64,000 nucleotides of DNA from Alphaproteobacteria bacterium UBA4588 (GTDB taxonomy: Bacteria; Pseudomonadota; Alphaproteobacteria; Rhodobacterales; Rhodobacteraceae): the NCBI GenBank assembly GCA_905182195.1, contig CAJJAW010000002.1, positions 372,001 through 436,000 on the forward strand, in the 5' to 3' direction. The translations under genes and the position numbers were made by a program. The notes below the pieces were generated by a model, which worked only from the letters and a program-made list of their open reading frames with translations, searched no databases and had not been told where the DNA came from. This document shows, in pieces, positions 37,699 through 47,876 of this stretch. Numbering within the stretch: position 1 is the stretch's first letter; each line of letters starts with the position of its first letter.

Positions 37699-37968
37699 TT
37701 AGCGGCGCAGACCCAAACGCTTAATCAAACCTTGGTAACGTGCTTCGTCTTTAGCGCGTGCATAATCCAACAGCTTACGACGTGTAGCTACCATTTTTAA
37801 TAAACCACGGCGGCCGTGGTTATCTTTTTTATGGGTTTTGAAGTGTTCGGTCAAAGTCGCAATACGTGATGACAGGATTGCAACTTGGACTTCAGGTGAA
37901 CCAGTGTCACCCTCGGTAGTTGCGAATTCTTTCATGAGCCGTGCTTTTTCTTCAGCTGTAATCGACAT
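37699..37968 (-). CDS. rpsO: 30S ribosomal protein S15
   Basis: An 89-residue primary 16S rRNA-binding protein: [40 protein letters not shown]-x-x-R-R-K-L-L-D-Y and [18 protein letters not shown] lies before the ATG. It follows the truB-linked cluster in orientation and is 146 bp downstream of the dehalogenase-like gene, so it probably has its own promoter. Confidence 0.98.
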   Translation of the reverse strand: MSITAEEKARLMKEFATTEGDTGSPEVQVAILSSRIATLTEHFKTHKKDNHGRRGLLKMVATRRKLLDYARAKDEARYQGLIKRLGLRR

Positions 37969-38114
37969 CGGGGTCTCCTTTAAAAAGGTTAAGGGTTATG
38001 GCGCAGGCCGGGATGTCGTCCAGCAAGGCCCGTGGAGGTATCACACAGAATCTAGGCGATGGCCGCGTATAAGAAACTTCCACTAAAAAGGAAAGAGGGT
38101 TATTACTGGTATGA

Positions 38115-39008
38115 TCAAAGTGACCCGTTATCAAAGAATGGCACAAAAGCATCTAAAACTGCTTGGTGGTTCTCTTCCATCACGAAGTGGCCTGACTCGC
38201 AGACGCTGGCCTCCACATCCTCCGCCCAGTCCCGCCATAGTTCTGTAGCATTTCCACTTTTAGCAGGAAACCCATTTGCACCATATAAAAAACGGATTGG
38301 TGATGTGATGCGCTTTCCGTTAGCTTTATCTTGCAGATCCAGGGTACGATCAAAGGTGGCTCCGGCACGGTAATCGGAGCACATGGCATGGATCCGAGCA
38401 GGGTCACGGGCTTGCGCGCGATAGCTTTCCAAGGCTTTGGGTGAGAAAGTGTCAAGCATGTGGCGCAGGGTCCATTGCTTTAGTGTCCAATCGATATAGC
38501 CTTCAGGATCAGCACCAATCAGCCGCTCAGGCATGGGAGTGGGCTGCGCTAGAAAGGTCCAATGATAGGCCGCCATGGCCAGATCGGCATTCCAATTGGC
38601 CCAGAAATCTCCAGTGGGGACAATTTCGATGATGCCTAGTTTCTCAACACGCTCAGGATGGTCCAAAGCCAAGCGATAAGATACCCGCGCCCCACGATCA
38701 TGGCCCAGAACATCAGTACAAGGGATTTCCAGTGCGTTAAGCAGATCTGCCATATCCTGCGCCATTGTCCGCTTGGAATAAGTGGTGTTGTTCGAATCAT
38801 TAGCCGGGGCGCTACTGTCGCCATAGCCGCGCAAGTCTGGAATAATTACATCATGGTTTTCCGCCAAGATGGGGGCTACCCTCTCCCAGCACATATGATT
38901 TTGTGGATAGCCATGAAGTAGCAGCAAGGGCTTTCCCTTGCCCGCCCGATGCAGGGCGATATCAACGCCATTACAACGCTGCATAGATTTTTTAAAACCT
39001 GCAATCAT
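38115..39008 (-). CDS. Alpha/beta hydrolase, fluoroacetate (haloacetate) dehalogenase-like
   Basis: A 297-residue alpha/beta-hydrolase. Measured against Rhodopseudomonas palustris fluoroacetate dehalogenase RPA1163, the key residues appear with a constant offset of six: nucleophile Asp104 (110), carboxylate-binding Arg105 and Arg108 (111, 114), halide pocket His149, Trp150 and Tyr213 (155, 156, 219), and catalytic His274 (280). The third triad residue, Asp134 in that enzyme, is Glu128 here (I-I-E-I-V-P-T). It should hydrolyse C-halogen bonds of haloacetates, or related substrates if Glu alters the chemistry. ATG 39008 overlaps the stop of the DUF1643 gene. Confidence 0.82.
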   Translation of the reverse strand: MIAGFKKSMQRCNGVDIALHRAGKGKPLLLLHGYPQNHMCWERVAPILAENHDVIIPDLRGYGDSSAPANDSNNTTYSKRTMAQDMADLLNALEIPCTDVLGHDRGARVSYRLALDHPERVEKLGIIEIVPTGDFWANWNADLAMAAYHWTFLAQPTPMPERLIGADPEGYIDWTLKQWTLRHMLDTFSPKALESYRAQARDPARIHAMCSDYRAGATFDRTLDLQDKANGKRITSPIRFLYGANGFPAKSGNATELWRDWAEDVEASVCESGHFVMEENHQAVLDAFVPFFDNGSL

Positions 39009-39511
39009 TTCCAAGTCTCTGGCTGTTGGCTGTAGGCGATGTACAATGGGTGTTTGGGGTGGCCCTGTTTTGATAGGCCTAGATGCAAAATAGGTCGACC
39101 AGATCCGCGCAAAAGTTTGATCACCTGTGCTCCACGCTCGAGATAAGCGCCATGGTTACCCCAAGCGGCGATCACCTTATCGGCCCAGGTGCAAGCCTCT
39201 TGAATAGTGGTATCGTTTTCAGGGCCAATAGGCGCCTTGGCCATCCGCATATTTTTGGGATCAGTATCGCGCCAGGCAAATATATTGGCCACTCGAAAGC
39301 CACCAAAGCCCAGCGCCCGCGCCCGGCGTTCGCAGCGTTCCACCGTGGGATCGTTTTGCATCTCGGTAGCAGTCGAAGGGTTGAGCATCACAAAGGCCAC
39401 CCGGCCAGCGTTTTTGTCCCAAATTCTAGTGAGGGCATAGCGATACCGCTCACAACTGGAGTACACCGCAACGCTGGGCGCATCGCCTTTGATATGGGAT
39501 CTGGTAATCAC
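39005..39511 (-). CDS. DUF1643 domain-containing protein
   Basis: A 168-residue protein with the DUF1643 features: Y-R-Y-A-L-T-R-I-W, F-V-M-L-N-P-S-T-A-T, N-D-P-T-V-E-R-C-E-R-R-A and V-A-N-I-F-A-W-R-D-T-D-P. The family is widespread, often near phage or nucleic-acid genes, but has no established function. It lies between truB and the dehalogenase-like gene, overlapping the latter by 4 bp. Confidence 0.92.
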   Translation of the reverse strand: MITRSHIKGDAPSVAVYSSCERYRYALTRIWDKNAGRVAFVMLNPSTATEMQNDPTVERCERRARALGFGGFRVANIFAWRDTDPKNMRMAKAPIGPENDTTIQEACTWADKVIAAWGNHGAYLERGAQVIKLLRGSGRPILHLGLSKQGHPKHPLYIAYSQQPETWK

Positions 39512-39559
39512 GCCCCATGGTGAGTGATTGGCTGTCGGAGATCAAGAGGCGCTTTGGCG

Positions 39560-40471
39560 TTAACCTTTGGGTTGCAAGATCACCCGCGTGGGATGGATCT
39601 CACCAGATTTATAGCGACCAATGGCCTGGGCCCGGCCCTCATGGCTTACCCAAACTTCATCACCATATTCAGCCTTGGTAAAGCAAATGGCTGGGTTGCC
39701 ATTACGCAGTTTGGTGGCACCTTCGGCATTGGTGGTGCCCTGCTGTAGATCGGTAAGACCCTCTTCTAACGGTCGCAAAAATTGGTCAATCTCTGACGTC
39801 TTGGCGAAGGGTTCAATCTGTTCTAACGTTACCGCATGTTCAAGATCAAACGGTCCCGACCAGATGCGACGTAGACGGGCCACATGGCCATAGCACCCTA
39901 ATTTTATTCCCAAATCTCGCGCAATTGCCCGTACATAGCCGCCCTTGCCACAGGTCATTTCTAGAACTGCGGTGTCTGGCGTTGGCCTGTCTGCTAAAAT
40001 TAGCTCTTCCACCAAAAGGGCGCGCGCAGCTATCTCAACCTCTTCACCTGCGCGGGCCAATTTATAGGCACGCTGACCATCTATTTTTACAGCTGAGAAT
40101 TGTGGTGGGACCTGCATAATCTCACCCAGAAAGCCCTGCAGGCCGTCCACAATTTCAGAATCGCTGGGACGCTGGTCAGAGGTTGCGATGACCTCGCCTT
40201 CAGCATCATCGGTATTGGTGGCAGAGCCCAAGTTTACTGTGAACTGATAAGCTTTGGTGGCATCAGTGATATAGGGAATAGTTTTTGTGGCCTCGCCTAA
40301 AGCCACAGCCAAAATTCCGGTGGCTTCAGGATCAAGTGTACCTGCGTGCCCAGCTTTTCTGGCGTCAAAGGCCCAACGGATTTTATTGACAACAGCAGTG
40401 CTGGTGAGGCCTGCGGGTTTGTCGACTATTAGCCAACCCGAAATATCCCGGCCTTTACGTGTACGTCCCAT
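39560..40471 (-). CDS. truB: tRNA pseudouridine(55) synthase
   Basis: A 303-residue enzyme forming pseudouridine 55 in the T loop of tRNAs. [12 protein letters not shown] (41-52) carries catalytic Asp47, V-D-K-P-A-G-L-T-S is near the N-terminus, and [12 protein letters not shown] is the second conserved block. It follows rbfA after 51 bp, as in the common rbfA-truB-rpsO order. Confidence 0.96.
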   Translation of the reverse strand: MGRTRKGRDISGWLIVDKPAGLTSTAVVNKIRWAFDARKAGHAGTLDPEATGILAVALGEATKTIPYITDATKAYQFTVNLGSATNTDDAEGEVIATSDQRPSDSEIVDGLQGFLGEIMQVPPQFSAVKIDGQRAYKLARAGEEVEIAARALLVEELILADRPTPDTAVLEMTCGKGGYVRAIARDLGIKLGCYGHVARLRRIWSGPFDLEHAVTLEQIEPFAKTSEIDQFLRPLEEGLTDLQQGTTNAEGATKLRNGNPAICFTKAEYGDEVWVSHEGRAQAIGRYKSGEIHPTRVILQPKG

Positions 40472-40522
40472 TATGCCCTCTTGAGTTTCAGGCGGCTGCC
40501 CTAGCGCGCCCCTTGTCGCAGG

Positions 40523-40957
40523 TCAATCTATGTCAGAAGTGGTGTCTGGCTCAGGGTTCGTGGCTACGTCAAGATCGCGTCGAACCTCTTCACGTTCAAA
40601 TAATTGGCGGGTGCTGTCTATCCGGTCAAACGTCTCATCTATGCGAAACCTCAAATCAGGTGCATATTTAAGTCCGGCCTTGCGTCCAACGATACTACGC
40701 ATTTGGCCCTTGTTACGCGCCAATGCGGTGATGGTTTCATCATATAAAGTGCCGCCCAAGGGCATAACGTAAACCGTTGCGATCTGAAGATCTGGAGAGG
40801 TGGTGACCTCAGATATAGTAATTGAAATTCGGTTCAATTCAGCATCGTGAATTTCACCCCTCACCAGAATTTCTGAGAGGGTGCGGCGTATAACTTCACC
40901 GACTTTAAGCTGTCGTTGAGACGGGCCTGATTTTTTGTATAATCTGTTTTTTGCCAT
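40523..40957 (-). CDS. rbfA: 30S ribosome-binding factor A
   Basis: A 144-residue KH-fold factor needed for 16S 5' end maturation and cold growth. [27 protein letters not shown] and A-T-V-Y-V-M-P-L are typical; the C-terminus is acidic. ATG 40957 (M-A-K-N-R) is preferred over 40993. It is divergent from dapB. Confidence 0.94.
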   Translation of the reverse strand: MAKNRLYKKSGPSQRQLKVGEVIRRTLSEILVRGEIHDAELNRISITISEVTTSPDLQIATVYVMPLGGTLYDETITALARNKGQMRSIVGRKAGLKYAPDLRFRIDETFDRIDSTRQLFEREEVRRDLDVATNPEPDTTSDID

Positions 40958-41035
40958 ATTTGGGACATAGGCCCTGTGCCAATAGGTTTGCAAGTGGCAA
41001 AACTTTCCGCCAAATACGCATCAAAGGAGGACGTC

Positions 41036-41845
41036 ATGACTGAAATCCCAGGAATAACGATCACTGGCGCATCCGGGCGCATGGGGCATATGCTGCTCAA
41101 AACAGTTTCAGAGAGTGATCGTGCGCATCTAGTGGGCGCGGTTGAGCAGGTGGGGCACCCATGGGTTGGCCTTGATGTAGGTGAGGCTATGGGTGGGCGG
41201 GCCAATGGTGTAATTGTCACTGATGATCCTTTGGAGGCGTTTGCGGTTTCTCAGGCGGTGATTGATTTCACTGCGCCATCTGCCACGCTTGAGTATGCTG
41301 CATTGGCCGCACAGGCACGCACTGTGCACGTGATTGGGACAACCGGCATGAGTGATGCGGAAATTGCAAAGCTAGAGCCTGCAAGCCGTCACGCGGTTAT
41401 TGTGCGGGCTGGGAACATGTCTTTGGGTGTGAATTTGCTGACAAAATTGACTGAAAAAGTGGCGGCCGCGTTGGATGCAGATTTTGATATCGAAATCATT
41501 GAGGCACATCATCATCACAAGGTAGATGCCCCCTCTGGTACAGCTCTAATGCTTGGAGAAGCCGCGGCAACTGGGCGCGGAGTAGATCTTGCCAACGTTC
41601 GCGACGTTGGTCGTGATGGCATCACCGGCGCACGCAAGCGTGGTGATATTGGCTTCACAGCGATTCGGGGCGGCGATATAGTAGGGGAGCATGATGTGCT
41701 GTTTGCTGCCGCAGGTGAACGAATAATTTTGCGGCATATGGCAACGGATCGTGGTATTTTCGCCCGCGGTGCACTGAAAGCTGCTCTGTGGGGGCAAACC
41801 CAAAAGCCAGGACATTACAGCATGATCGATGTTTTGGGGCTGTGA
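41036..41845 (+). CDS. dapB: 4-hydroxy-tetrahydrodipicolinate reductase
   Basis: A 269-residue enzyme of lysine and diaminopimelate synthesis. [10 protein letters not shown] is the nucleotide-binding motif, [15 protein letters not shown] is the active-site signature with the catalytic His and Lys, and G-E-H-D-V-L-F precedes the end. AGGAGG is 7 nt before the ATG, which is why this start is chosen over an upstream in-frame 40976. Confidence 0.97.
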   Translation: MTEIPGITITGASGRMGHMLLKTVSESDRAHLVGAVEQVGHPWVGLDVGEAMGGRANGVIVTDDPLEAFAVSQAVIDFTAPSATLEYAALAAQARTVHVIGTTGMSDAEIAKLEPASRHAVIVRAGNMSLGVNLLTKLTEKVAAALDADFDIEIIEAHHHHKVDAPSGTALMLGEAAATGRGVDLANVRDVGRDGITGARKRGDIGFTAIRGGDIVGEHDVLFAAAGERIILRHMATDRGIFARGALKAALWGQTQKPGHYSMIDVLGL

Positions 41846-41900
41846 TCCAAATTTAATTTTTCTGCGTATAAAAATTTGAAATACATAGTTTAGGTCCAAG

Positions 41901-42254
41901 ATGCGCCACGCCCTTTTGTTATTGCTACTGGTTTTGTTTGCCTCATCCGCACTTGCAAAAGACGGAATTTCAGACCGTACTACCTTTTTAAATTTAGTTT
42001 TAGACAAAACACTTAGTTTGCAATTGTTTCGTGTGCGACTGCACGTCAATGAAGATGGCACAATACAAGGCAAGGGTATGGGGCGGCCGGTTCGTGGGTT
42101 TTGGGAGTGGCAGGATGGATATTTCTGTCGCACTTTGATCTGGGGCAATGTTGATTTAGGTAGAAATTGCCAAGGCGTGACCATAGAAAACGGAAAACTG
42201 GTATTCACCAGTGATCGTGGGACCGGTGCTAGTGCAAAGTTTTCACTTAATTAA
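41901..42254 (+). CDS. Secreted hypothetical protein
   Basis: A 117-residue protein with a clear Sec signal peptide (M-R-H-A-L-L-L-L-L-L-V-L-F-A-S-S-A-L-A, cut before K-D) and a mature part with W-E-W-Q-D-G-Y-F-C-R and N-C-Q-G-V-T, two Cys that could form a disulfide in the periplasm. It follows dapB by 55 bp and is often found next to dapB in this order, where it is sometimes misnamed as a dipicolinate reductase. Function unknown. Confidence 0.75.
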   Translation: MRHALLLLLLVLFASSALAKDGISDRTTFLNLVLDKTLSLQLFRVRLHVNEDGTIQGKGMGRPVRGFWEWQDGYFCRTLIWGNVDLGRNCQGVTIENGKLVFTSDRGTGASAKFSLN

Positions 42255-42274
42255 CTGAATAATTTTAGGTTCGG

Positions 42275-42454
42275 TCAGAAATCAACTGCAATGCCTCTGC
42301 GTTCCCAATCTCCGAAACGTACAGGCTCAGGACCATCCCTGCCACCTAATTCAAGGGGCAATTCCTTGGTATCGGTAGCTTCTTTGCGGGCCAAGGCTTC
42401 GGCAAGTGCGCGTGTACCTGCTGCTTTGAGATCAGGTTTCTTGTTTTCTGTCAT
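42275..42454 (-). CDS. DUF1674 protein, SDHAF4-like succinate dehydrogenase assembly factor
   Basis: A 59-residue protein beginning M-T-E-N-K-K-P and ending with the DUF1674 signature G-G-R-D-G-P-E-P-V-R-F-G-D-W-E-R-R-G-I-A-V-D-F. Mitochondrial SDHAF4 uses this C-terminal motif to bind FAD-loaded SdhA and limit autoxidation; the bacterial protein probably does the same. The open frame extends upstream to 42694, but only the part from ATG 42454 is conserved. It is divergent from rsmB. Confidence 0.88.
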   Translation of the reverse strand: MTENKKPDLKAAGTRALAEALARKEATDTKELPLELGGRDGPEPVRFGDWERRGIAVDF

Positions 42455-42497
42455 GAGACTGATATATGCCGCTTTCATCAGATCGCAAGGATAGCAC

Positions 42498-43832
42498 ATG
42501 CTCCGCCCCCCACAAAATTCAGGTCGTCCCGGAACTTCTCTGGCTGGTAAGACGGAAAAACGAATTGTTCTGAATATTGCGCGTTTTGCTGCGATACGTA
42601 TTTTGAATGGGGTTATGACCGACCAAAAACAGCTCTCTGAGATGATACAAGCCGAAGATTTCAAGGCTTTAGCCCCGGAAGACCGTGCTCGCACTCAGCG
42701 TTTGGCAACCCATACTCTGCGCCATGTTGGTCGGGCAGATCGTGCTCTGAGGCCACATTTAGCAAAGTTGCCGGCTGTTGAGGTGTTGAATATATTACGT
42801 TTGGGCGTCGTTGAGATTGCTGGCCTTGGTGCGCCAGCACATGCGGTTGTTAATGATCTGGTCTCCATTTGTGGTTCTACTGGCCAAACTCGTCCATACA
42901 AAGGTTTGATCAACGCTGTTTTACGTAAAGCTGTTGCTGATGTTTCTGGAAAATGGGATAAATCTCCAGTACAGATGATGCCAAAATGGCTACGTAGCCC
43001 CCTGCGAGAGGCTTACGGAAACGGCACAATCATGGCTATTGAAACGGCCCACATGCGTGGCGCGCCAGTAGATTTAACCGTAACCGCCGACCCGCAAACT
43101 TGGGCTGAGACGTTGGGGGGTTCAGTGCTGCCTAATGGTTCGGTGCGGTTGAATGACATGGGACAAATTTCTGCTCTTTCTGGTTTTGAGGATGGTAAGT
43201 GGTGGGTGCAGGATGCTGCTGCCTCTTGGCCAGCTGCTTGGCTTGCACTGCAGGCTGGTGAAACAGTTTTAGATGTTTGTGCGGCGCCAGGTGGGAAAAC
43301 TATGCAAATGGCTTTGGCCGGCGCAGAGGTTACGTCCCTTGATATTTCGGCCAAGCGTATGGAGCGGGTCGCGGAGAATCTTGGGCGTACGAAATTAGAA
43401 GCTGATTTAGTGGTGGCTAATGTTTTGGAGTGGCAAGACGCTCGCCAGTTTGATGCGGTATTGCTTGATGCACCATGTTCGGCGACAGGAACGATTCGCC
43501 GACATCCTGATTTACCTTTTGCGAAAGATGGTACTGGAATTACTGAGCTGATTGGCCTGCAGGCTGAGATGCTGGTGGCAGCTGCAAGGCGCGTAAAACC
43601 TGGTGGGCGTTTGGTGTTTTGCACCTGTTCCTTGATTCCCGATGAGGGAGAAGTTCATGCTGAAAATTTCTTGAACGCCCATAAGGACTTTGTGGTTGAT
43701 ACCTCTGTTCCGGAGGGGATGGAGGCTGAATGGCGCTCTGAGGAAGGCGGATATCGCCTGCGACCGGATTTCTGGGCTGATCGGGGCGGTATGGATGGAT
43801 TTTACATTATCCGGATGAACCGTGCTCCTTAG
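42498..43832 (+). CDS. rsmB: 16S rRNA (cytosine-967 C5)-methyltransferase RsmB
   Basis: A 444-residue RNA methyltransferase with an N-terminal NusB-like RNA-binding domain and a C-terminal Rossmann-fold methyltransferase. SAM site: V-L-D-V-C-A-A-P-G-G-K-T; catalytic cysteines lie in D-A-P-C-S-A-T-G-T and C-T-C-S-L. A Pro/Gly-rich extension precedes the NusB part, so the start may be further in. It precedes the heparinase gene by 79 bp. Confidence 0.93.
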   Translation: MLRPPQNSGRPGTSLAGKTEKRIVLNIARFAAIRILNGVMTDQKQLSEMIQAEDFKALAPEDRARTQRLATHTLRHVGRADRALRPHLAKLPAVEVLNILRLGVVEIAGLGAPAHAVVNDLVSICGSTGQTRPYKGLINAVLRKAVADVSGKWDKSPVQMMPKWLRSPLREAYGNGTIMAIETAHMRGAPVDLTVTADPQTWAETLGGSVLPNGSVRLNDMGQISALSGFEDGKWWVQDAAASWPAAWLALQAGETVLDVCAAPGGKTMQMALAGAEVTSLDISAKRMERVAENLGRTKLEADLVVANVLEWQDARQFDAVLLDAPCSATGTIRRHPDLPFAKDGTGITELIGLQAEMLVAAARRVKPGGRLVFCTCSLIPDEGEVHAENFLNAHKDFVVDTSVPEGMEAEWRSEEGGYRLRPDFWADRGGMDGFYIIRMNRAP

Positions 43833-43911
43833 GATTTACTGGGGTGACAACGAGTTGGATTTAAGCCTATAATTTGGTCAAAATTGTGACAATTTAAGGT
43901 CGCCTACTCTA

Positions 43912-45615
43912 GTGAAAAAACGTCCACATCGGTTGTCTCCGATAACCCAACTAAAGTATCGATGGTATTTACGCCGGGCGGTTTGGTCGAAGCCCGTTGT
44001 TGGTTTGGTCAGTGCACCAGAGCCACGGACAATTGGCTCTTTTGAACGTGGCCAGCAGCTGGTTTCAGGTAGGGTCTTGATCACTGGTCATATAATGGAT
44101 TTAGGTGATGGCTCAGTTTGGAGCTTGCCACCACCCTCGGATTTGTTCGCAGCTGAGTTGCATGGCTTTGGATGGCTGGATGATTTGGCTGCCTTTGGTG
44201 ATCAGGGCGCTAAAACTAAAGCACAAGCTTGGGTGCTTGAATGGATCTCAGGATTTGGTATGGGCAAGGGCCCGGGGTGGAGCGCTGATCTGACTGGACG
44301 TCGGTTAATCCGTTGGATCAACCATTCTTCATTCTTTTTGAACCAACTTTCAAAATCAAAAAAATCTATTATTTGTCACTCGATGGCACTTCAAACACTT
44401 CTGTTGGTGCGATCTTGGCACCAGACATCGCCAGGCCGTGCGCGATTTGAAGCCTTGTGTGGGCTTGTTTGCGCGACGCAATTTCTGGCAGGCATGGGGC
44501 AGTTATTAGGGCCAGCTCTAGGGGCGCTTGAGGTGGAGTGCCAAACCCAAATTGATGCAGAAGGCGTTATAAATTCGCGCAATCCAGAAGAACTTTTGGA
44601 CGTGTTTAGTTTGCTGACATGGGTCAAACAAACTTTGAATATGACCAAAATACCGGTCCCGGACATTTTGACCGATAGGGTTGCGCACATAGCGCCAGTT
44701 TTGCGCTGTCTGCGTCACGGCGACGGGACATTGGCGCGGTTTCATGGAGGTGGACAGGGCAGTGAACATATCTTGGACCAAGCGTTGGCAATTTCTGGGG
44801 TTCGGCCATCTGTGCCGCAAGATCGGGCGATGGGATTTGCTCGTCTAAATGCTGGGGCCACTAGTTTAATTATGGACGTAGCCGCCCCGCCCTTGGGGCC
44901 TGCAAGGTTTAGTGCCCATGCTTCCACCTGCGCGTTTGAGTTGTCGGTGGGGCGCAATCGCTTAGTTGTAAACTGTGGCTCTGGATTAAGTTTTGGTGAT
45001 GATTGGCAAATCGCCAGTAGGAGTACTGCATCTCACGCCACAGCGGGTATTGAGGGACTATCATCGTCGAGGTTTTCGCATACAAAAACTGGCTATTTTC
45101 AAGCGTTGAAAGAGACGCCTAAAATAGTATCGGTCCAAAAAACCGAGGCATTCGACGGGGTTCGGTTGCACGTCAACCATAATGGTTACCAAGCCAGTCA
45201 TGGATTGATCCATGCCCGGACGTTGGATCTGCCGGTGGACGGTAAGGGTTTGGTTGGTGAAGATGCGCTTTATGCGCCAGATTCAGGCGATATTAAACGT
45301 CTCGATGCGATGCGTGAAAAATCATCTGATGCGTTGCAGTACTCTGTTCGCTTCCACCTTCATCCAGATGTAGTGCCTAGCTTAGAGTTTGACGGTAATG
45401 CGGTGTCACTGACCCTCGTAAATGGTGATGTCTGGGTTTTTCGACATCAGGGAGCAAATCAGCTTTTATTGGAAGACAGCGTGTATTTTGAAGAAGGGCG
45501 TCTGCATCCGCGGCCCACTGCTCAAATTACTTTAGTTGGTGAGATCAAAGAAATTACCACCCACGTCCGTTGGTCACTGGCCAAAGCGAGCGAAAACCCG
45601 CAAAAGGCTATTTAA
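43912..45615 (+). CDS. Heparinase II/III family protein
   Basis: A 567-residue protein of the heparinase II/III-like group with an N-terminal alpha/alpha-toroid ([19 protein letters not shown]) and a C-terminal beta-sandwich lyase part ([15 protein letters not shown], and K-x-T-x-H). Many alphaproteobacteria carry it next to rsmB and purH; its role, perhaps on an acidic exopolysaccharide, is unproven. No signal peptide is seen. The start is GTG 43912 with a weak AAGG upstream. The last 15 codons overlap an upstream extension of purH, not its likely start. Confidence 0.85.
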   Translation: MKKRPHRLSPITQLKYRWYLRRAVWSKPVVGLVSAPEPRTIGSFERGQQLVSGRVLITGHIMDLGDGSVWSLPPPSDLFAAELHGFGWLDDLAAFGDQGAKTKAQAWVLEWISGFGMGKGPGWSADLTGRRLIRWINHSSFFLNQLSKSKKSIICHSMALQTLLLVRSWHQTSPGRARFEALCGLVCATQFLAGMGQLLGPALGALEVECQTQIDAEGVINSRNPEELLDVFSLLTWVKQTLNMTKIPVPDILTDRVAHIAPVLRCLRHGDGTLARFHGGGQGSEHILDQALAISGVRPSVPQDRAMGFARLNAGATSLIMDVAAPPLGPARFSAHASTCAFELSVGRNRLVVNCGSGLSFGDDWQIASRSTASHATAGIEGLSSSRFSHTKTGYFQALKETPKIVSVQKTEAFDGVRLHVNHNGYQASHGLIHARTLDLPVDGKGLVGEDALYAPDSGDIKRLDAMREKSSDALQYSVRFHLHPDVVPSLEFDGNAVSLTLVNGDVWVFRHQGANQLLLEDSVYFEEGRLHPRPTAQITLVGEIKEITTHVRWSLAKASENPQKAI

Positions 45616-45656
45616 GAAGCCACGCGATAAGTTTTGGCATATCAGTAGGATTACTA

Positions 45657-47243
45657 ATGACACAGCTTGTAGAGCTCAAACGTGCGCTAATTTCTGTATC
45701 GGACAAAACAGGTTTGCTGGAACTTGGGCGAGCGCTTGCAGATCGTGGAGTTGAATTGTTGTCTACGGGTGGATCAGCCAAAGCTCTGCGTGAGGCAGGA
45801 CTTGTAGTTATTGATGTAGCCTCTTTGACAGGATTTCCAGAGATGATGGACGGGCGGGTTAAAACTCTGCACCCAAATATACATGGTGGTTTGCTTGCGC
45901 TACGTGACAATCCACATCACGTTGCCGCAATGGAAGAGCACGGTATTGTCGGGATCGATTTGCTAGTAGTAAACCTTTACCCATTTGAAGAAACCGTTGC
46001 CGAAGGTGCAGATTATAAAACTGCAATTGAGAATATCGATATCGGAGGGCCTGCAATGATCCGTGCAGCTGCAAAAAACCATGGCTTTGTGGCCGTTGTT
46101 ACCGATACGCAAGATTATGCTGCACTATTGGAAGAGTTGGGCGAAAATAAAGGTGCGACAACCTATGGCTTTCGCCAAAACCTAGCGCTGAGCGCCTATT
46201 CGCGCACTGCGGCCTATGATTCTGCTGTTTCAAGTTGGATGGCTAAGACGCTAGATGTGATTCCACGTGGCAAAACGGTTGCTGGCATTTTGGCCCAAAC
46301 CCTGCGCTATGGTGAAAACCCACATCAGTCAGCGGCCTTTTACACCGATGGACAAGAACGCCCAGGCATTGCAACTGCTATGCAGCATCAGGGTAAAGAG
46401 CTGTCTTACAACAACATCAATGATACTGATGCGGCGGTTGAGCTTGTGGCAGAATTTGATCCAGCCAATGGCCCAGCTTGCGTGATAGTCAAACATGCTA
46501 ACCCTTGCGGTGTTAGCCAATCATCAAGTTTGGTTGAAGCCTATCAGGCAGCCTTTCAATGCGATCAAACCAGTGCATTTGGCGGAATTGTTGCCTTAAA
46601 TCAAATATTGGATGGGGCCACGGCCACTGAGATTTGCAAGATTTTCACCGAAGTAGTAATTGCGCCCGATGCGGATGAAGATGCTCGCCGCATTTTTGCA
46701 CAAAAGAAAAACTTGCGCCTTTTAACGATTGGCGCTTTGCCAGATGTGAGAGCTGCAAGCCAAACAATTCGTCAAGTGTCTGGGGGATATTTAGTACAAG
46801 ACAAAGATGTGGGGCAAGTCTTGTCTAGTGATCTTAAGGTTGTAACTAAACGAGCCCCAAGCTCGGAAGAACTGCAGGATATGCTATTTGCTTGGAAAGT
46901 TGCAAAACATGTGAAATCCAATGCGATTGTATATGTGAAAGATGGCACCACCGTTGGGATTGGCGCTGGGCAAATGAGCCGCGTTGACAGCACCCGAATT
47001 GCAGCTCGTAAGGCACAAGATATGGCCGAAGTCCTAGGCCTTGATGCGCCGCTGACCCAAGGGTCGGTTGTGGCATCAGATGCATTTTTTCCCTTCGCAG
47101 ATGGCCTTATTACAGCCGCAGAAGCGGGCGCTACGGCGCTTATTCAGCCTGGTGGTTCTATGCGAGATGACGAGGTAATAGCTGCAGCAGATTTGGCTGG
47201 CCTCGCAATGGTATTTACTGGAATGAGGCATTTTAAGCATTGA
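45657..47243 (+). CDS. purH: Bifunctional AICAR transformylase/IMP cyclohydrolase
   Basis: A 528-residue purine enzyme. The N-terminal cyclohydrolase part contains [18 protein letters not shown] and D-G-R-V-K-T-L-H-P; the transformylase has L-R-Y-G-E-N-P-H-Q and I-V-K-H-A-N-P-C-G, with D-A-F-F-P-F-A-D-G near the end. It performs the last two steps to IMP. ATG 45657 is chosen from the family start ([12 protein letters not shown]); the open frame begins at 45570 inside the preceding gene. lspA follows after 2 bp. Confidence 0.97.
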   Translation: MTQLVELKRALISVSDKTGLLELGRALADRGVELLSTGGSAKALREAGLVVIDVASLTGFPEMMDGRVKTLHPNIHGGLLALRDNPHHVAAMEEHGIVGIDLLVVNLYPFEETVAEGADYKTAIENIDIGGPAMIRAAAKNHGFVAVVTDTQDYAALLEELGENKGATTYGFRQNLALSAYSRTAAYDSAVSSWMAKTLDVIPRGKTVAGILAQTLRYGENPHQSAAFYTDGQERPGIATAMQHQGKELSYNNINDTDAAVELVAEFDPANGPACVIVKHANPCGVSQSSSLVEAYQAAFQCDQTSAFGGIVALNQILDGATATEICKIFTEVVIAPDADEDARRIFAQKKNLRLLTIGALPDVRAASQTIRQVSGGYLVQDKDVGQVLSSDLKVVTKRAPSSEELQDMLFAWKVAKHVKSNAIVYVKDGTTVGIGAGQMSRVDSTRIAARKAQDMAEVLGLDAPLTQGSVVASDAFFPFADGLITAAEAGATALIQPGGSMRDDEVIAAADLAGLAMVFTGMRHFKH

Positions 47244-47244
47244 T

Positions 47245-47715
47245 ATGAGTAAAATTTTACTTTGGACTACTTCGCTTACTTTAGCATTGGACCAGATCAC
47301 AAAAATAATAGTTGTGTTCTGGATGGGACTAATTTCTAAAGGACAGATCGATATTTGGCCGGGTTTCATCCATTTTCATATGGCGTGGAATACTGGTATT
47401 AACTTTGGTCTTTTTGCGGATCAGGGTGAGCTCGTGCGTTGGCTGTTGATTGCCATCGGCTTGGTGGTTTGTGGGTTTGTCGGCTATTGGATGCGTCGAG
47501 AACAAAAGCCAATTGCTTTGATTGCCGCAGGGTTGGTAATAGGTGGGGCATTGGGCAACTCTTTGGATCGTATTTTATACGGTAGTGTTGCAGATTTCTT
47601 AAACGTTACATGCTGTGAGATCCGTAATCCTTATGCATTCAATGTGGCTGATATAGCAATTTTTACTGGGCTCGTTGGCCTTGTTATTTTTTCAACGGAT
47701 CAGCAGAAAACTTGA
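47245..47715 (+). CDS. lspA: Lipoprotein signal peptidase
   Basis: A 156-residue inner-membrane aspartyl protease that removes lipoprotein signal peptides. It has four hydrophobic segments, D-Q-I-T-K near the N-terminus, N-T-G-I-N-F-G-L-F, and catalytic Asp in G-N-S-L-D-R and F-N-V-A-D. It is translated right after purH. In relatives a DUF3035 lipoprotein gene often follows; here only 161 bp precede the M16 pair. Confidence 0.95.
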   Translation: MSKILLWTTSLTLALDQITKIIVVFWMGLISKGQIDIWPGFIHFHMAWNTGINFGLFADQGELVRWLLIAIGLVVCGFVGYWMRREQKPIALIAAGLVIGGALGNSLDRILYGSVADFLNVTCCEIRNPYAFNVADIAIFTGLVGLVIFSTDQQKT

Positions 47716-47876
47716 GCGTTAGGTGACGGAAAAGGGTGTTTCACAGTCTGAATATTGGGCAAGCTTGTATAAAATATAGTTAGATCAAGTTTTAGTGAAC
47801 CTTGATTAAAATGGGTGCTTTGCTCTTGTAGACGTAGAATATGGGCCTATTTAGTATCACAGTAAAAGAGGCGCTC

